DNA of 64,000 nucleotides from Bacillota bacterium (GCA_023433405.1 JAEZCT010000050.1:1-64000); one strand, 5' to 3'. Counted from the stretch's first letter, positions 40,742-50,056 are shown. Translations and numbers: made by a program. The notes: a model not told the origin generated them from the letters alone.

Positions 40742-41632
40742 ATGGCTTTAAGCAGTAAAAAGGTGCAGTTTGCTATCAACCTTATATTAATTCTTCTTAC
40801 GATAGCCTGTGTTTTTCCGTTGCTCCTCGTTATTTCTGCTTCCATTACGGATGAAAACATTCTTTTAAAAAACGGGTATTCCATTTTTCCGAGTAAAATC
40901 AGCTTTGAGGCGTACCAGTACATTTTCAAAGCAGGCAATACCATATTAAGGTCTTATGGGATTACCTTTTTTATCACCATTGTCGGCACCTTCATGAATG
41001 TGGCAATGACCATACTGCTGGCGTATCCGCTTTCACGCAAGGAGCTTAAAGGGCGCAACGTGGTCTCGTTCCTTATTTTCTTCACCATGCTCTTTAACGG
41101 GGGCTTGGTTCCATCCTACATGATGTGGACTCAGGTCTTCCACATACGGGATACCCTTGCCGCACTGCTCATCCCGAATCTGATGCTTCAGGCCTTTTAC
41201 ATTATCATGATGCGAAATTTTATCTCAACAAACATTCCCGAATCAATTATAGAGGCCGCGAAGATTGAGGGTGCGGGTGAGATGCAGCTCCTAGGCAAGA
41301 TCGTACTGCCGCTTTCAAAACCCATACTTGCAACTGTCGGGCTTATGGTGGGGTTGGGCTACTGGAATGACTGGATGAACGGCCTATACTACCTTATTCA
41401 AAGAACCGACCTTTACAGCCTGCAAAACGTCTTAAACACGATGCTTAACAATATCAACTACCTAAAATCACAGGCGGCCATTCAGGGCTCTGCGGTTATG
41501 GTTGGAGCTCTGCCAAGCGTTGGCTTGCGCATGGGGCTTGCCGTAATAGCCATATTGCCTATCCTGATCGTCTACCCCTTTATACAAAACGGTTTTGTAA
41601 AAGGAATAGTTATTGGCGGCGTAAAGGGATAA
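40742..41632 (+). CDS. CUT1 sugar ABC importer permease (YtcP/LplC type)
   Basis: A 296-residue permease with six membrane segments; FPLLLVISASITDENILLKN and the EAA loop IIEAAKIEGAGEMQLLGKIV identify the LplC/YtcP group. The ending YPFIQNGFVKGIVIGGVKG is characteristic. No ATPase follows, so a shared one is expected. Confidence 0.92.
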   Translation: MALSSKKVQFAINLILILLTIACVFPLLLVISASITDENILLKNGYSIFPSKISFEAYQYIFKAGNTILRSYGITFFITIVGTFMNVAMTILLAYPLSRKELKGRNVVSFLIFFTMLFNGGLVPSYMMWTQVFHIRDTLAALLIPNLMLQAFYIIMMRNFISTNIPESIIEAAKIEGAGEMQLLGKIVLPLSKPILATVGLMVGLGYWNDWMNGLYYLIQRTDLYSLQNVLNTMLNNINYLKSQAAIQGSAVMVGALPSVGLRMGLAVIAILPILIVYPFIQNGFVKGIVIGGVKG

Positions 41633-41802
41633 TGCCAGCTTGAATCAGCGCTAATTCAATAAGCCCCGCGCATTTTTTATACTTCTTGTCGGGCGGTATA
41701 GGGTACTGTTTTGCGACTAAGACAAAGGAGACAGAGCTGCAAAACAAGCTTGCGGCGCTGTCTCCTTAATGTTGCGGGTATTTTCTCTGAGCTTTTTAAC
41801 AA

Positions 41803-41894
41803 GGGTTTGAAAAAATTAAGTAAAGAGCCTTGTTTTATAGGTTTTACGCGGATTTTAGCTATAATTCTACACTTCTTGAGTGAATTAGAATTAG
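41803..41894. repeat. Divergent copy of the dispersed palindromic repeat
   Basis: AAGTAAAGAGCCTTGTTTTA, GGTTTTACGCGGATTTT and TCTACACTTCTTGAGTGAATTAG follow the copy at 15648-15760 closely in its second half. Its end lies on the TAA stop of the LacI gene at 41891, the same relation seen for copy A and its neighbour. The 5' part (41640-41800) shows no other structure. Confidence 0.6.
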
Positions 41895-42865
41895 GTGCTT
41901 TCCCGTTCGATAAGCTGTACAGAAAACACCGTACTGACGGGAACCATTTTATCGTAGTACATGATTACACTCTCCACAGCAAAGCGGCACATGTCGTCAA
42001 TCGGCTGACGGATGGTGGTGATAGAGGGACTGTAAAGGCCGGCGAGAGCGATATCATCGTAGCCAATAACCTTAAGCTGCTCGGGCACTTTAATATCGTT
42101 ATGGGCGCAATAGCGGATTATCTGCGCCGCGATAACATCGTTTGAGGTGAAAACGCTGTCAAGCTCCGGGTGCTTTACCATAAAGGAGGCAATGACATCG
42201 TCGTATCTCATGCTCACAAACCGCTCCTCTGAGATCTCTAAGGTAAGCGGCGCCACCCCGCTTTTCTTCAAGGTGGCCTCAAAGCCCAAAAACCGTTTGT
42301 TTGCGTCCATATCGAGCCATGGGCTGCCGCTGAAGTACGCGGGGTATTTGCAGCCCTTTTGCAGCAGTAGCTTGGCAGCCAGAACCCCGCCCTCGTAGTT
42401 GTCGGAGGACACGGAGGGAAGCCCCGAGGCAATCTTTCGATCGATGGAGATAATCGGCGAATCAAAATTCAGGCTGTCCTGGAGATTTTGCGTTCTGCTC
42501 GCAAGAATAACCCCCGCCACCTTATTGGCCTTGAGCATTTGAAAATACTCAAGCTCCTTTTCCCTCTCATGGTTTGAGGTGCAAAGCAGCATCCGGTAGC
42601 CAGATTTGGTGATGTAATGTTCCACCCGCTCTATCACCTCACAGAAAAAGTAGTTGTTGGCGGAGGGAACGATAAGCCCAATAAAATTGCTGGTTTTTTT
42701 AGCCAATGATTGTGCCAGCTCATTGGGCTGGTAGCCTAACTCTTTCATAGCCTTCTCAATTTTAAGACAGGTTGTCTCGCTCACCTTGTTGCGTTTGTTG
42801 AGCATGCGTGAAACGGTGGTGACAGTAACTCCTGCGCGTGCAGCCACATCTTTAAGCGTTGCCAT
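41891..42865 (-). CDS. LacI family transcriptional regulator
   Basis: A 324-residue repressor with an N-terminal helix-turn-helix (MATLKDVAARAGVTVTTVSRML) and a sensor domain starting NFIGLIVPSANNYFFCEVIERV. It converges on the importer at 38210-41632 and is the likely regulator of that importer and of the divergent phosphorylase-kinase pair, through sites like TGTCAA-CG. It may also control the hydrolase cluster at 43115, which diverges from it. GAGG lies 9 bp before the ATG. Confidence 0.9.
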   Translation of the reverse strand: MATLKDVAARAGVTVTTVSRMLNKRNKVSETTCLKIEKAMKELGYQPNELAQSLAKKTSNFIGLIVPSANNYFFCEVIERVEHYITKSGYRMLLCTSNHEREKELEYFQMLKANKVAGVILASRTQNLQDSLNFDSPIISIDRKIASGLPSVSSDNYEGGVLAAKLLLQKGCKYPAYFSGSPWLDMDANKRFLGFEATLKKSGVAPLTLEISEERFVSMRYDDVIASFMVKHPELDSVFTSNDVIAAQIIRYCAHNDIKVPEQLKVIGYDDIALAGLYSPSITTIRQPIDDMCRFAVESVIMYYDKMVPVSTVFSVQLIEREST

Positions 42866-42905
42866 AAGTGTTTACCTCGTTTTGCGTTACAAGATTTGCC
42901 ATATC

Positions 42906-42934
42906 ATTATCCATGAAAATGCTCCCAATGTCAA
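42906..42934 (-). promoter_or_regulatory. Sigma-A promoter of the LacI gene
   Basis: On the minus strand: TTGACA (42929-42934), a 17-bp spacer and GATAAT (42906-42911), 40 bp before the start codon. A second TGTCA half-site at 42942-42946 overlaps the upstream side and could be an autoregulatory site. Confidence 0.65.
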
Positions 42935-43012
42935 TAGGGTATGTCAAAAAAGTGTCACGCGCTTGACCTATGAATGAAGCAAAAATATAGATTTTATATT
43001 TAAGGCAACACC

Positions 43013-43051
43013 CCCCGGCAAAACAGTTTAAATTGCGCAAGCTTGCCGGGG
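43013..43051. promoter_or_regulatory. Stem-loop upstream of the hydrolase cluster
   Basis: CCCCGGCAA (43013-43021) pairs with TTGCCGGGG (43043-43051); inside is the small palindrome TTGCGCAA. It lies 64 bp before the hydrolase ATG. No T-run is present, so leader control is as likely as termination. Confidence 0.45.
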
Positions 43052-43114
43052 CGCATGATTTTTGGGCGTTTAGTGCCGTCGCGGCATAATCGCCGGAAAG
43101 GCTAAGATGCTATT

Positions 43115-44053
43115 ATGGCTTATGAAAAAAACAGAAAAATCCTTACGCAGTTCATTGAGGAAAGGAAGGTAATATGGCCGGCCGAGCAGCAGAAGCTAGC
43201 GGACGGAACCATGGACCTTAAGGCAAACCATGCCGTATGGAATTCGGCAATAGCCGCCTTTGAGCAGATAGTCCTGTGGGAGGACGGCGCCCCGGGCTAT
43301 TCGAAAGAGCACGGCCAGCCACAGCCGTCCATCATCTTTGTGCCCAGCTCGTCGCCGAGCCCAAAGGGAACCGTCATTGTCGCGCACGGCGGCGGTTTTG
43401 TTGCCCGCGCGGGGCACGAGGGCTTTCATGTGGCGGATTATTTTAACAAGGCGGGCTTTGCCGTCGCAATTCTTACCTATCGCTTAAAGCCCTATACCCG
43501 TTATGACGCGATAGGGGATATGCAGCGCGCCATACGCACCATCCGTGCGAGGAGGGAGGAGCTTTGCGTAACCGACAAGGTCGCGGTTATGGGCTTTTCC
43601 GCGGGCGGAATGCTATCAGGAAACTGTGCCACGCATTTTGACAGCGGCAGTGCCCAGTCGGCGGATTATGTAGAGAGACAGTCCAGCCGCCCCGACGCGG
43701 CGGTAATCGGCTACGGCTCGTTTAGCTTCGTGTCCTTCCCCGGGGGGATGTTTGTAAACCCGTTTGAGGACAGCCAGCGGCAAGAGCAGGTATATCTTTC
43801 TCTTGAAAAGAATGTAAGCACCAAAACTCCGCCGTTTTTTTTCTGGCAAACCAACTCGGACGACCCAAGGCATTCCCTCGTGCTTGCCAAGGAGCTTACA
43901 GACCACGGGGTACCCTTTGAGCTGCATTGCTTCCCGGAGGGGAGACACGGCTTGGGTCTGGCCGACGGAGCAAACGACAACGGCATTCGCATCCCCCACC
44001 TAATGCATTGGGCCGAGCTTTGTTCAGAGTGGCTTGAGCTGCAGGGCATTTAA
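43115..44053 (+). CDS. Alpha/beta hydrolase (acetyl-esterase/BD-FAE-like)
   Basis: A 312-residue cytoplasmic esterase-type hydrolase. The oxyanion motif is HGGGF (about residue 90), the nucleophile Ser is in GFSAGG (about 172), the acid Asp in NSDDPRH and the base His in EGRHGLG. This order and spacing fit the acetylxylan esterase/lipase (Aes, PF20434-like) group. With no signal peptide it must act on imported esters. It begins a run of hydrolases (43115-50869). The ribosome binding site (GGAAAGG) lies rather far upstream. Confidence 0.85.
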   Translation: MAYEKNRKILTQFIEERKVIWPAEQQKLADGTMDLKANHAVWNSAIAAFEQIVLWEDGAPGYSKEHGQPQPSIIFVPSSSPSPKGTVIVAHGGGFVARAGHEGFHVADYFNKAGFAVAILTYRLKPYTRYDAIGDMQRAIRTIRARREELCVTDKVAVMGFSAGGMLSGNCATHFDSGSAQSADYVERQSSRPDAAVIGYGSFSFVSFPGGMFVNPFEDSQRQEQVYLSLEKNVSTKTPPFFFWQTNSDDPRHSLVLAKELTDHGVPFELHCFPEGRHGLGLADGANDNGIRIPHLMHWAELCSEWLELQGI

Positions 44054-44094
44054 CATAACGATAAACAAACAAACAAATGAAAGGGGCTCAGCTT

Positions 44095-44964
44095 GTGCGT
44101 ACAAGAAATTTAAACAAGATGACCAACGCGGAGGTCGAAAGCTATCTTGAGCGTAACGATGTAATCTTTATCCCGGTAGGCACGGTGGAAACCCACGGGC
44201 TTTTTCCGGTAGATATTGAGACTACCATGCCCGAGGGTATTTGCAGTGTGCTTGCAGAAAAGGGGGACGGGCTGTTCTTGACGGGACTTCCTTACTTTTT
44301 TTGCGGAGCTACGACAGAGGCGCGTGCCAGCGTTCAAATGAGTATCTGTGCCGGGCTGGATTATTTGATGGAGCTTGCGCATTCCCTGTTAAGGCAGGGA
44401 TTTCGCAGGCAGGTGTATATCGGCGGGCATGGCCCGGCGTTTCTTACGCTTGCTACTCTGTGCAACGACTTCTTTCACGAAACAGGCGTCCCCATTGCGC
44501 AGATGGACCATGTGGGAATGCCCAAGCTAAACCTCGCACCCAACAGCAGACCCGATATGTCGGCGATTGGAAAGATGCTGCACACCAGAATTCTTGGCAG
44601 CTACCGCGTGCTGGGAAAGCTTGACGAGATACTCATCGACCCCGAGGTAAAGGCCGAAAACTCCGTGCATGTGTCCCCGTTTAGCGACGACGAAACAGGG
44701 CTTTATAATTACATCTTCAATTTTGGACCGTTAAGCGGGCAGGTTGGCTTTTACCAGAACCGCCCTCAATGCCACGGCGGCTTCATCGGAGCGCTAAGCT
44801 CGCGTGAGGAGCTGGAGGAACTGAGCATTCAGGGGGAGAAGGATCTGCGGGAATCCATTGACGAGGTGAATATTACGGCGTTTCTGGACACGCTGCGCGC
44901 GCTGGATCGTGAGACCAATGAAAACACCCTAAAGCGCTATACCCATCTTCCCGCCCGCAAATAA
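44095..44964 (+). CDS. Creatininase-family amidohydrolase, copy 1
   Basis: A 289-residue protein of the creatininase family (PF02633), which includes creatininase, MftE and IolN-type enzymes that open cyclic amides or cleave C-C/C-N bonds. Metal-site residues Glu32 and His34 (VETHG), Asp40 and His112 (GGHGP) are present; the second-shell glutamate after the GGHG of creatininase is a proline here. GTG at 44095 is chosen as start, because the next copy begins MRTRILNKMTNAEVE at the same place and AAAGGGG lies upstream. The following gene starts 51 bp later and is very similar. Confidence 0.82.
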   Translation: MRTRNLNKMTNAEVESYLERNDVIFIPVGTVETHGLFPVDIETTMPEGICSVLAEKGDGLFLTGLPYFFCGATTEARASVQMSICAGLDYLMELAHSLLRQGFRRQVYIGGHGPAFLTLATLCNDFFHETGVPIAQMDHVGMPKLNLAPNSRPDMSAIGKMLHTRILGSYRVLGKLDEILIDPEVKAENSVHVSPFSDDETGLYNYIFNFGPLSGQVGFYQNRPQCHGGFIGALSSREELEELSIQGEKDLRESIDEVNITAFLDTLRALDRETNENTLKRYTHLPARK

Positions 44965-45015
44965 TCAGGGCCGCTTCTAATTAACACGAAACACCCTTGT
45001 AAAGGGGGAGAAAGC

Positions 45016-45885
45016 ATGAGAACCAGAATACTCAACAAGATGACCAACGCCGAGGTGGAAGCCTACCTGCAAAGAAACGACGTGATCTTTGTACCCGTGG
45101 GAACGGTGGAGACGCATGGTGTCTTTGGGGTGGATGCGGAAACCGTAATACCCGAGGCTATCGCGCAAAGGCTGGCCGAAAAGGCCGATGGTATTGCCTT
45201 GAGCGGTCTACCCTATTTCTTTTGCGGCGCAACCACCGAGGCACGCTCAAGCGTGCAGATGAGCGTGAGCGCGGGTGTAGAGTACCTGCGGGAACTGGCG
45301 GTTTCCCTGTTAAAGCAGGGCTTTCGCAGACAGGTTTGGATTGGCGGGCACGCGCCGGGATTTTTGCAGCTGGGAACGCTGGTCAACGACCTTTTTCACG
45401 AAACAGGAGCGCCCATTTCCTATCTGGCGGGCGCGGGAATGCCAAAGCCCCAAAGCACCGGCGGCGCCGCACCGGCGCATTCCTGGGTAAAGGGGATTAA
45501 CCTGCTGACATTGGGGGCGTATACCGTATTAGGCCGGCTTGATGAGGTTCTCATTGACCCCGAGGTAGCCTTCGAGGATTCGTTTGAGGCCAATATCCTG
45601 CCCGACGACGAGGTGTCGTCCTACAGCTATCTCTTTCATTTCGGGCCGCTGTCCGGGCAGGTAGGTTTTTACCAAAACCGTCCACAATGCCATTTCACCT
45701 TTTACGGGGCGGCGCGCTCGCAGCAGGAGCTTTTAAAGTACAGCGAGATTGGCAGGCAGATGCTTGAGGAGGGCGTGGGTGACTTTGATATTCGCGGTTA
45801 CCTGGAGGAGCTAAGGGCTTTGGACCGGCAGGCGTGCGAAGCCCGTTTAGCCGTGAACCATCTCTCCACCTCCTTATGGCAGTAA
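45016..45885 (+). CDS. Creatininase-family amidohydrolase, copy 2
   Basis: A 289-residue paralogue of copy 1, sharing MTNAEVEAYL, PVGTVETHG, GLPYFFCGATTEAR and GPLSGQVGFYQNRPQC. The metal ligands Glu32, His34, Asp40 and His112 (GGHAP) are kept. It differs most around residues 135-160 (STGGAAPAHSW). It probably has the same chemistry as copy 1 with altered specificity, or forms a mixed hexamer with it. AAGGGGGAG lies before the ATG. Confidence 0.85.
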   Translation: MRTRILNKMTNAEVEAYLQRNDVIFVPVGTVETHGVFGVDAETVIPEAIAQRLAEKADGIALSGLPYFFCGATTEARSSVQMSVSAGVEYLRELAVSLLKQGFRRQVWIGGHAPGFLQLGTLVNDLFHETGAPISYLAGAGMPKPQSTGGAAPAHSWVKGINLLTLGAYTVLGRLDEVLIDPEVAFEDSFEANILPDDEVSSYSYLFHFGPLSGQVGFYQNRPQCHFTFYGAARSQQELLKYSEIGRQMLEEGVGDFDIRGYLEELRALDRQACEARLAVNHLSTSLWQ

Positions 45886-45961
45886 ATAATACGTTGAGCG
45901 GGCGGAAAACGCAGGGCAACCGGCGATACCCTCACGCTCTTACAAAACAGAAAGGGAGTTC

Positions 45962-46858
45962 ATGATGTCTGAACAGATGAGAACACGCTTTTTTAATAAA
46001 CTCCACAATGGGGAGATTGAAGATTACCTGCGCCGCAACGACATTATCTTTATTCCATTCGGTACCGTAGCGGCGCATGGCGGGTTTCCGCTGGATGTGG
46101 AGCAAACGTTTGCGGACGCGCTGGCGCTTAAAATGGCTGAGCAGGTAGACGGGCTTGTGTTTGGCAGCCTTCCCTTCTTTTATCCCGGCGCGGCAATGAC
46201 GGGCAAAGGCACCGTGCAAATCAGCGTGCGCGCGGGCGTAAAATACTTAAAGGAGCTCAGCTACTCACTTTTAAACCAGGGCTTTCGCCATCAGGTCTAT
46301 GTCACCACCTCCGAGACGGGGTTTATGACCGCCGGGGGGGTTGTGATTGATTTTTTTGACGAGACCAAATGCCCCATTACCTATATGAACCTGGAAAACA
46401 TGGTGAAGGTCGCCAATGTAAATAACCCTTCCCTTGGCCTGAAGTTTGACCGCCTGACGCAGGACGAGATGATTTACGGCTCCTATAAGATACTCGGCAG
46501 AAAGGCGGAGCTTGTGGTGGACCCAAGCGCGGAGCACAGAACCGAAAACTGCCCGGAGGCAGGCATGAATGTTGAGTATTTTGCGCGGGTTTTGGGCGAC
46601 TCCCGTCCCACAGGCTCCGTAGGCTACTACTATAAAAACGCGGACGACCATTACGGGCCCTACGGCGCTGTAAAATCGGACAAGGACTTTGCCGAAAGGG
46701 CCGCCGCCGGCGAACGACTGATTGATGGTCTGATTGCGTCGCTTGACCTGCCACGGTATATCACCAGCATGAAGGCGCTGGATACTTGGACAAACACCTA
46801 CATCAAGGGAAAATACGCGGGTAACCTTCCCAAAAACAAGTTTGCCGAGTGGCGGTAG
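45962..46858 (+). CDS. Creatininase-family protein, copy 3, metal site degraded
   Basis: A 298-residue paralogue of copies 1 and 2, clearly aligned (MRTRFFNKLHNGEIEDYL, NDIIFIPFGTV, GSLPFFYPGAAMTGKGTVQ). The VETHG of the other copies reads VAAHG here (Glu replaced by Ala37), and GGHGP becomes TTSET (His replaced by Ser117). His39 and Asp45 remain. Loss of two ligands should abolish the usual two-metal centre, so it is likely a non-catalytic partner or has new chemistry. The frame is intact, so it is not simply a dead gene. Confidence 0.82.
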   Translation: MMSEQMRTRFFNKLHNGEIEDYLRRNDIIFIPFGTVAAHGGFPLDVEQTFADALALKMAEQVDGLVFGSLPFFYPGAAMTGKGTVQISVRAGVKYLKELSYSLLNQGFRHQVYVTTSETGFMTAGGVVIDFFDETKCPITYMNLENMVKVANVNNPSLGLKFDRLTQDEMIYGSYKILGRKAELVVDPSAEHRTENCPEAGMNVEYFARVLGDSRPTGSVGYYYKNADDHYGPYGAVKSDKDFAERAAAGERLIDGLIASLDLPRYITSMKALDTWTNTYIKGKYAGNLPKNKFAEWR

Positions 46859-46864
46859 CCATCC

Positions 46865-46905
46865 TTCACTTTTTTAATTTTTAAGTTTCAAATCGGAATT
46901 AGTAT
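46865..46905. repeat. Partial copy of the dispersed palindromic repeat
   Basis: TTCACTTTTTTAATTTTTAAG, then CAAATCGGAATTAGTATA, corresponds to one end of copy B (TTCACTTGATTTTTATAC, then AAATCGGATATTAGTATA). It starts 6 bp after the stop of creatininase copy 3. Confidence 0.55.
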
Positions 46906-46962
46906 AAACAAACACCTTAAATCAAAATGATATTACAAAAAATTCAAGGGGGGTTATTATTG

Positions 46963-48363
46963 ATGCTTACACAAGCCCATACCCAATACGGCATTTTAGA
47001 AGGCGTGGTCAGCAATGCCGGCTTCGCTCTGTTTCGGGGGGTGCCCTATGCCGCCCCGCCTGTGGGAGAGCTGCGCTGGCGTCCGCCCCAGCCGCCCGCC
47101 AAATGGGAGGGCATACGCAAATGCGACGTGTATGGTCCAATCTGCCCGCAAAAGCCAAGGCCGATGGTGGATGAGACCGGTCACGACATTGTACTCGTCC
47201 CTAACTATCCCTACCCGCCAGACATGGACGAGGATTGCTTGACGCTAAAAATATATACACCCGCTCAAAGCCCGGAGGACAAGCTGCCTGTCATGCTGTA
47301 TATTCACGGCGGCGGCGTTCAGGAGCACTTCGGGTCTGATTACGAGTATTGCGGAGACGGGTATTGCCAAAACGGCTGCATTCTCGTGAGCATTAACTAT
47401 CGTCTGAATGTGTTTGGTTATTTCGTCCATCCCGAGCTTGCGGCGGAGAGCGAAAACAACGCGAGCGGCAACTATGGGTTGATGGACCAGATTCAGGCGC
47501 TTAAATGGGTAAAAGAGAATATCGCCGCCTTCGGGGGAGACCCTGAGAACATTACAATCTTTGGCCAGTCCGGCGGCGGGCGCTCTGTGCAGGCAATCTG
47601 TTGTGCGCCAAGCACTAAGGGGCTGTTTCAGCGCGCGTCCATTCACTCGGCGGGCGGAATCTACACCTCCTTTGGCCCCGTAAGCCGGGAGGAGATGGAA
47701 AGACGGGGAACCGACTTTATGCAATCGGCTGGCTGTGCAAACATCGCCGAGCTGAGAACGCTTAAATGGCAGGTGCTGCTTGAGAAATTTCTCGCCTATG
47801 CGGACAAGGTCGGGATGTTCTTAGGGTTTAACATTTACGCCGACGGCGGTGTTCTGCCCGAATCCTTGGAGCGCAGCGTGGCGCTGGGCTATAACCACGA
47901 TGTGGATTACATCGTGGGCTGTACGGTGGACGAAGGCGTAAACCCCAAAAAGAACCGCTTTAACTTTAACATCCTTGCCTCTGTACAGGGCTGGGGGACG
48001 CAGCAGCTCAAAAACGCGAAAAAACCCATTTATATCTATTGCTTTGACCGACCGCAGCCCGGCGACGACGTGGGAACGCCCCATTCCTGTGATGTACGCT
48101 ACCTTTTTGGCTCTCTTGACGGCACCTGGCGTCCCTATGCGGAGGCCGACTATGCGCTTTCGCAAACCATGATCACCTATTGGTCAAACTTTGCCAAAAC
48201 AGGCAACCCAAACGGCGAAGGGCTGAGCGACTGGGTTCCCTTTGACAAAAAAAAGCTGGTGATGCGGCTTGGCGCCGACAAATGTGAGATGCATAATTAC
48301 AGTGTGATAGATCGCATCGCGCTTGACGAACGCCAGTATATTGCCAACGCTCTCGGAGAATAA
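46963..48363 (+). CDS. Type B carboxylesterase (PnbA-like)
   Basis: A 466-residue carboxylesterase. The N-terminal RGVPYAAPPVGELRWRPP, oxyanion-hole HGGGV, nucleophile Ser in GQSGGG (the usual GESAG has changed), acid Glu in CTVDEG and base His in GTPHSCDVRYLF are all visible. It hydrolyses esters of aromatic or bulky alcohols. No signal peptide, so it is intracellular. The ATG at 46963 follows AAGGGGGG and replaces a longer start 36 bp upstream that has no ribosome binding site. Confidence 0.88.
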   Translation: MLTQAHTQYGILEGVVSNAGFALFRGVPYAAPPVGELRWRPPQPPAKWEGIRKCDVYGPICPQKPRPMVDETGHDIVLVPNYPYPPDMDEDCLTLKIYTPAQSPEDKLPVMLYIHGGGVQEHFGSDYEYCGDGYCQNGCILVSINYRLNVFGYFVHPELAAESENNASGNYGLMDQIQALKWVKENIAAFGGDPENITIFGQSGGGRSVQAICCAPSTKGLFQRASIHSAGGIYTSFGPVSREEMERRGTDFMQSAGCANIAELRTLKWQVLLEKFLAYADKVGMFLGFNIYADGGVLPESLERSVALGYNHDVDYIVGCTVDEGVNPKKNRFNFNILASVQGWGTQQLKNAKKPIYIYCFDRPQPGDDVGTPHSCDVRYLFGSLDGTWRPYAEADYALSQTMITYWSNFAKTGNPNGEGLSDWVPFDKKKLVMRLGADKCEMHNYSVIDRIALDERQYIANALGE

Positions 48364-48372
48364 GGCTCGCGT

Positions 48373-48415
48373 GATTATCCACACAGTGTTAAGGAATTAA
48401 TGTTGTGTGGATAGT
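48373..48415 (+). terminator. Hairpin after the carboxylesterase gene
   Basis: GATTATCCACACA (about 48373-48385) pairs with TGTGTGGATAGTC (48404-48416) with one G-T type mismatch, forming a 12-13 bp stem. A weak T-rich flank (TCGTTTATG) follows. Each arm includes a DnaA-box-like TTATCCACA or near match, which I regard as coincidental. Confidence 0.4.
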
Positions 48416-48505
48416 CGTTTATGCAGTCTCACGGCTATTTTGCGTTAAGCCCCGGGTGATCGGATTATTGGTTTACCGGTGAGCCATCAATGAAAGGAGA
48501 GAACA

Positions 48506-50017
48506 ATGGCAATGGTTAGAAAAGAGTTTGAAAGGGTAACGCCCGAATCTGTGGGAATACGCAGCAAGGATATTATGGAGCTGCTTGACGAATGTGAAAG
48601 CGGTTTTACAGAGCTGCACGGGCTGCAGATTATGCGTTACGGCAAGATATGCGCGGAGGGCTGGTGGCAGCCCTATGCCCCGGGCATCGTACACGGACTG
48701 CAGTCACTAACAAAAACCTATGCCGCGACGGCGGTGGGCATCGCCGTCACCGAGGGGCTGGTGCGGCTGGAGGACAGGATTATTGATATCTTTGCCGAGG
48801 AGGCGCCCAAAGAGCCCGGCGAGAACCTAAAGCTGCTTACCGTAAGAGATGTGCTTTGTATGGGCTGCGGGATGGACGTCATGTCGCCGCCATCGAAGGA
48901 CTGGATAAGGGATTTTCTTGCGACACCCGTTAATCACCGCCCTGGCACGACTTTTATGTACAACAGTACCGGTTCCACCCTGCTGGGCGCCATCGTACGC
49001 AAATTGACGGGCATAGGTCTTCATGATTACCTGAAGCCGCGTTTGTTTGATAAAATAGGAGTTGATGCGGCGCGTCTAAAATGGTTTCTGATGACCGACG
49101 GCATGGAGGTTGGCGGGGGCGGGCTGTTTGCCACCACGGAGGACAACCTTCGACTTATGAAGCTGTATGCGGACGGAGGCGTCTGCAACGGCGAACGAAT
49201 CCTTTCGGAGGATTATGTAAAGAAGGCAACGTCGCTGCAAAACGATTCCGCAACAGAGGTTAACGGCAACCCCAATGCGACGGATAACTTTTTAGGCTAC
49301 GGTTTTCAAATATGGAAGTGCAAGCCCGAAGGCGTTTACCGTGCGGACGGCGCAATGGGACAGTTCGCCATTGTCGTACCCCATAAAGAGATGATTCTCT
49401 CCATTAACGAAACCGCCGGGGAGGCGCATTGGGCGCAAAAAACACTGGATGCAATATGGAGTTTTCTCGAGAAGGTGGGCGACGCGCCCTTGGCAGAGAA
49501 TACAGCGGAAAGCGGCAGGCTGAAAAAACGCCTGAGCGTCGCGTCGCTGCCTGCGCCGCGGTTTGCGCCTTACAGTCCCGAGGTCCTGCGGATAAACGGG
49601 GTTTGCTTCTCTGTTACCCAGGGGGAGTTTGGGTTTGAAAGTAATATTGAAAAGATGATGGCGGGTAACCCTGTTCCCAATACAATCACTGCGTTCACCT
49701 TTCATTTTGGCGTTAATTCCTGTAAAATGGAGTATACGCAAAACGGTGAGAGACTGACCGCGCTGATTGCCCTTGACGGAACAAGACAACATAACCGCGT
49801 CCAAATTAAGAGCACTCCTTGTACGGAGCTGTACCTGCACGGCGAATGGGTAAGCAGGCAGACGTTCCGCGTTACCTCGCGCTGGGTGGAAACCTGCTTT
49901 GAAAAGCAGTTCGATTTCACCTTTATGCCGGATGAGGTTCTCATAGCGGTAAATTGCAGTGTGGGTCGCTTTGGCCCGATGGGCGCGAACACAACAGCCG
50001 CAAGGGCTAAAAGTTAA
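48506..50017 (+). CDS. Beta-lactamase-fold serine hydrolase (class C family)
   Basis: A 503-residue protein of the serine beta-lactamase/esterase family (PF00144). The active-site SxxK is SLTK (about residue 74), and the second motif YxN/S reads YNS in FMYNSTGSTLLG. A C-terminal domain of about 160 residues (from about 340) looks like a lipocalin-like extension found in some esterases of this family. No signal peptide or lipobox, so it is probably a cytoplasmic esterase or amidase and not a resistance enzyme. AAAGGAGAG precedes the ATG. Confidence 0.85.
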   Translation: MAMVRKEFERVTPESVGIRSKDIMELLDECESGFTELHGLQIMRYGKICAEGWWQPYAPGIVHGLQSLTKTYAATAVGIAVTEGLVRLEDRIIDIFAEEAPKEPGENLKLLTVRDVLCMGCGMDVMSPPSKDWIRDFLATPVNHRPGTTFMYNSTGSTLLGAIVRKLTGIGLHDYLKPRLFDKIGVDAARLKWFLMTDGMEVGGGGLFATTEDNLRLMKLYADGGVCNGERILSEDYVKKATSLQNDSATEVNGNPNATDNFLGYGFQIWKCKPEGVYRADGAMGQFAIVVPHKEMILSINETAGEAHWAQKTLDAIWSFLEKVGDAPLAENTAESGRLKKRLSVASLPAPRFAPYSPEVLRINGVCFSVTQGEFGFESNIEKMMAGNPVPNTITAFTFHFGVNSCKMEYTQNGERLTALIALDGTRQHNRVQIKSTPCTELYLHGEWVSRQTFRVTSRWVETCFEKQFDFTFMPDEVLIAVNCSVGRFGPMGANTTAARAKS

Positions 50018-50056
50018 AAACGCTAACCCCCACAAATAGAAGGAGAGTGTATTTGC

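Noticed and set aside
48373..48416. Pair of inverted DnaA-box-like TTATCCACA sequences
   Set aside because: Only one perfect box and one near match, forming a post-gene hairpin, without dnaA, AT-rich unwinding region or a box cluster; not a replication origin.
48506..50017. Antibiotic-resistance beta-lactamase
   Set aside because: SxxK and YxN/S motifs are shared with esterases of the same fold; there is no signal peptide, the protein is longer with an extra C-terminal domain, and the neighbours are esterases.
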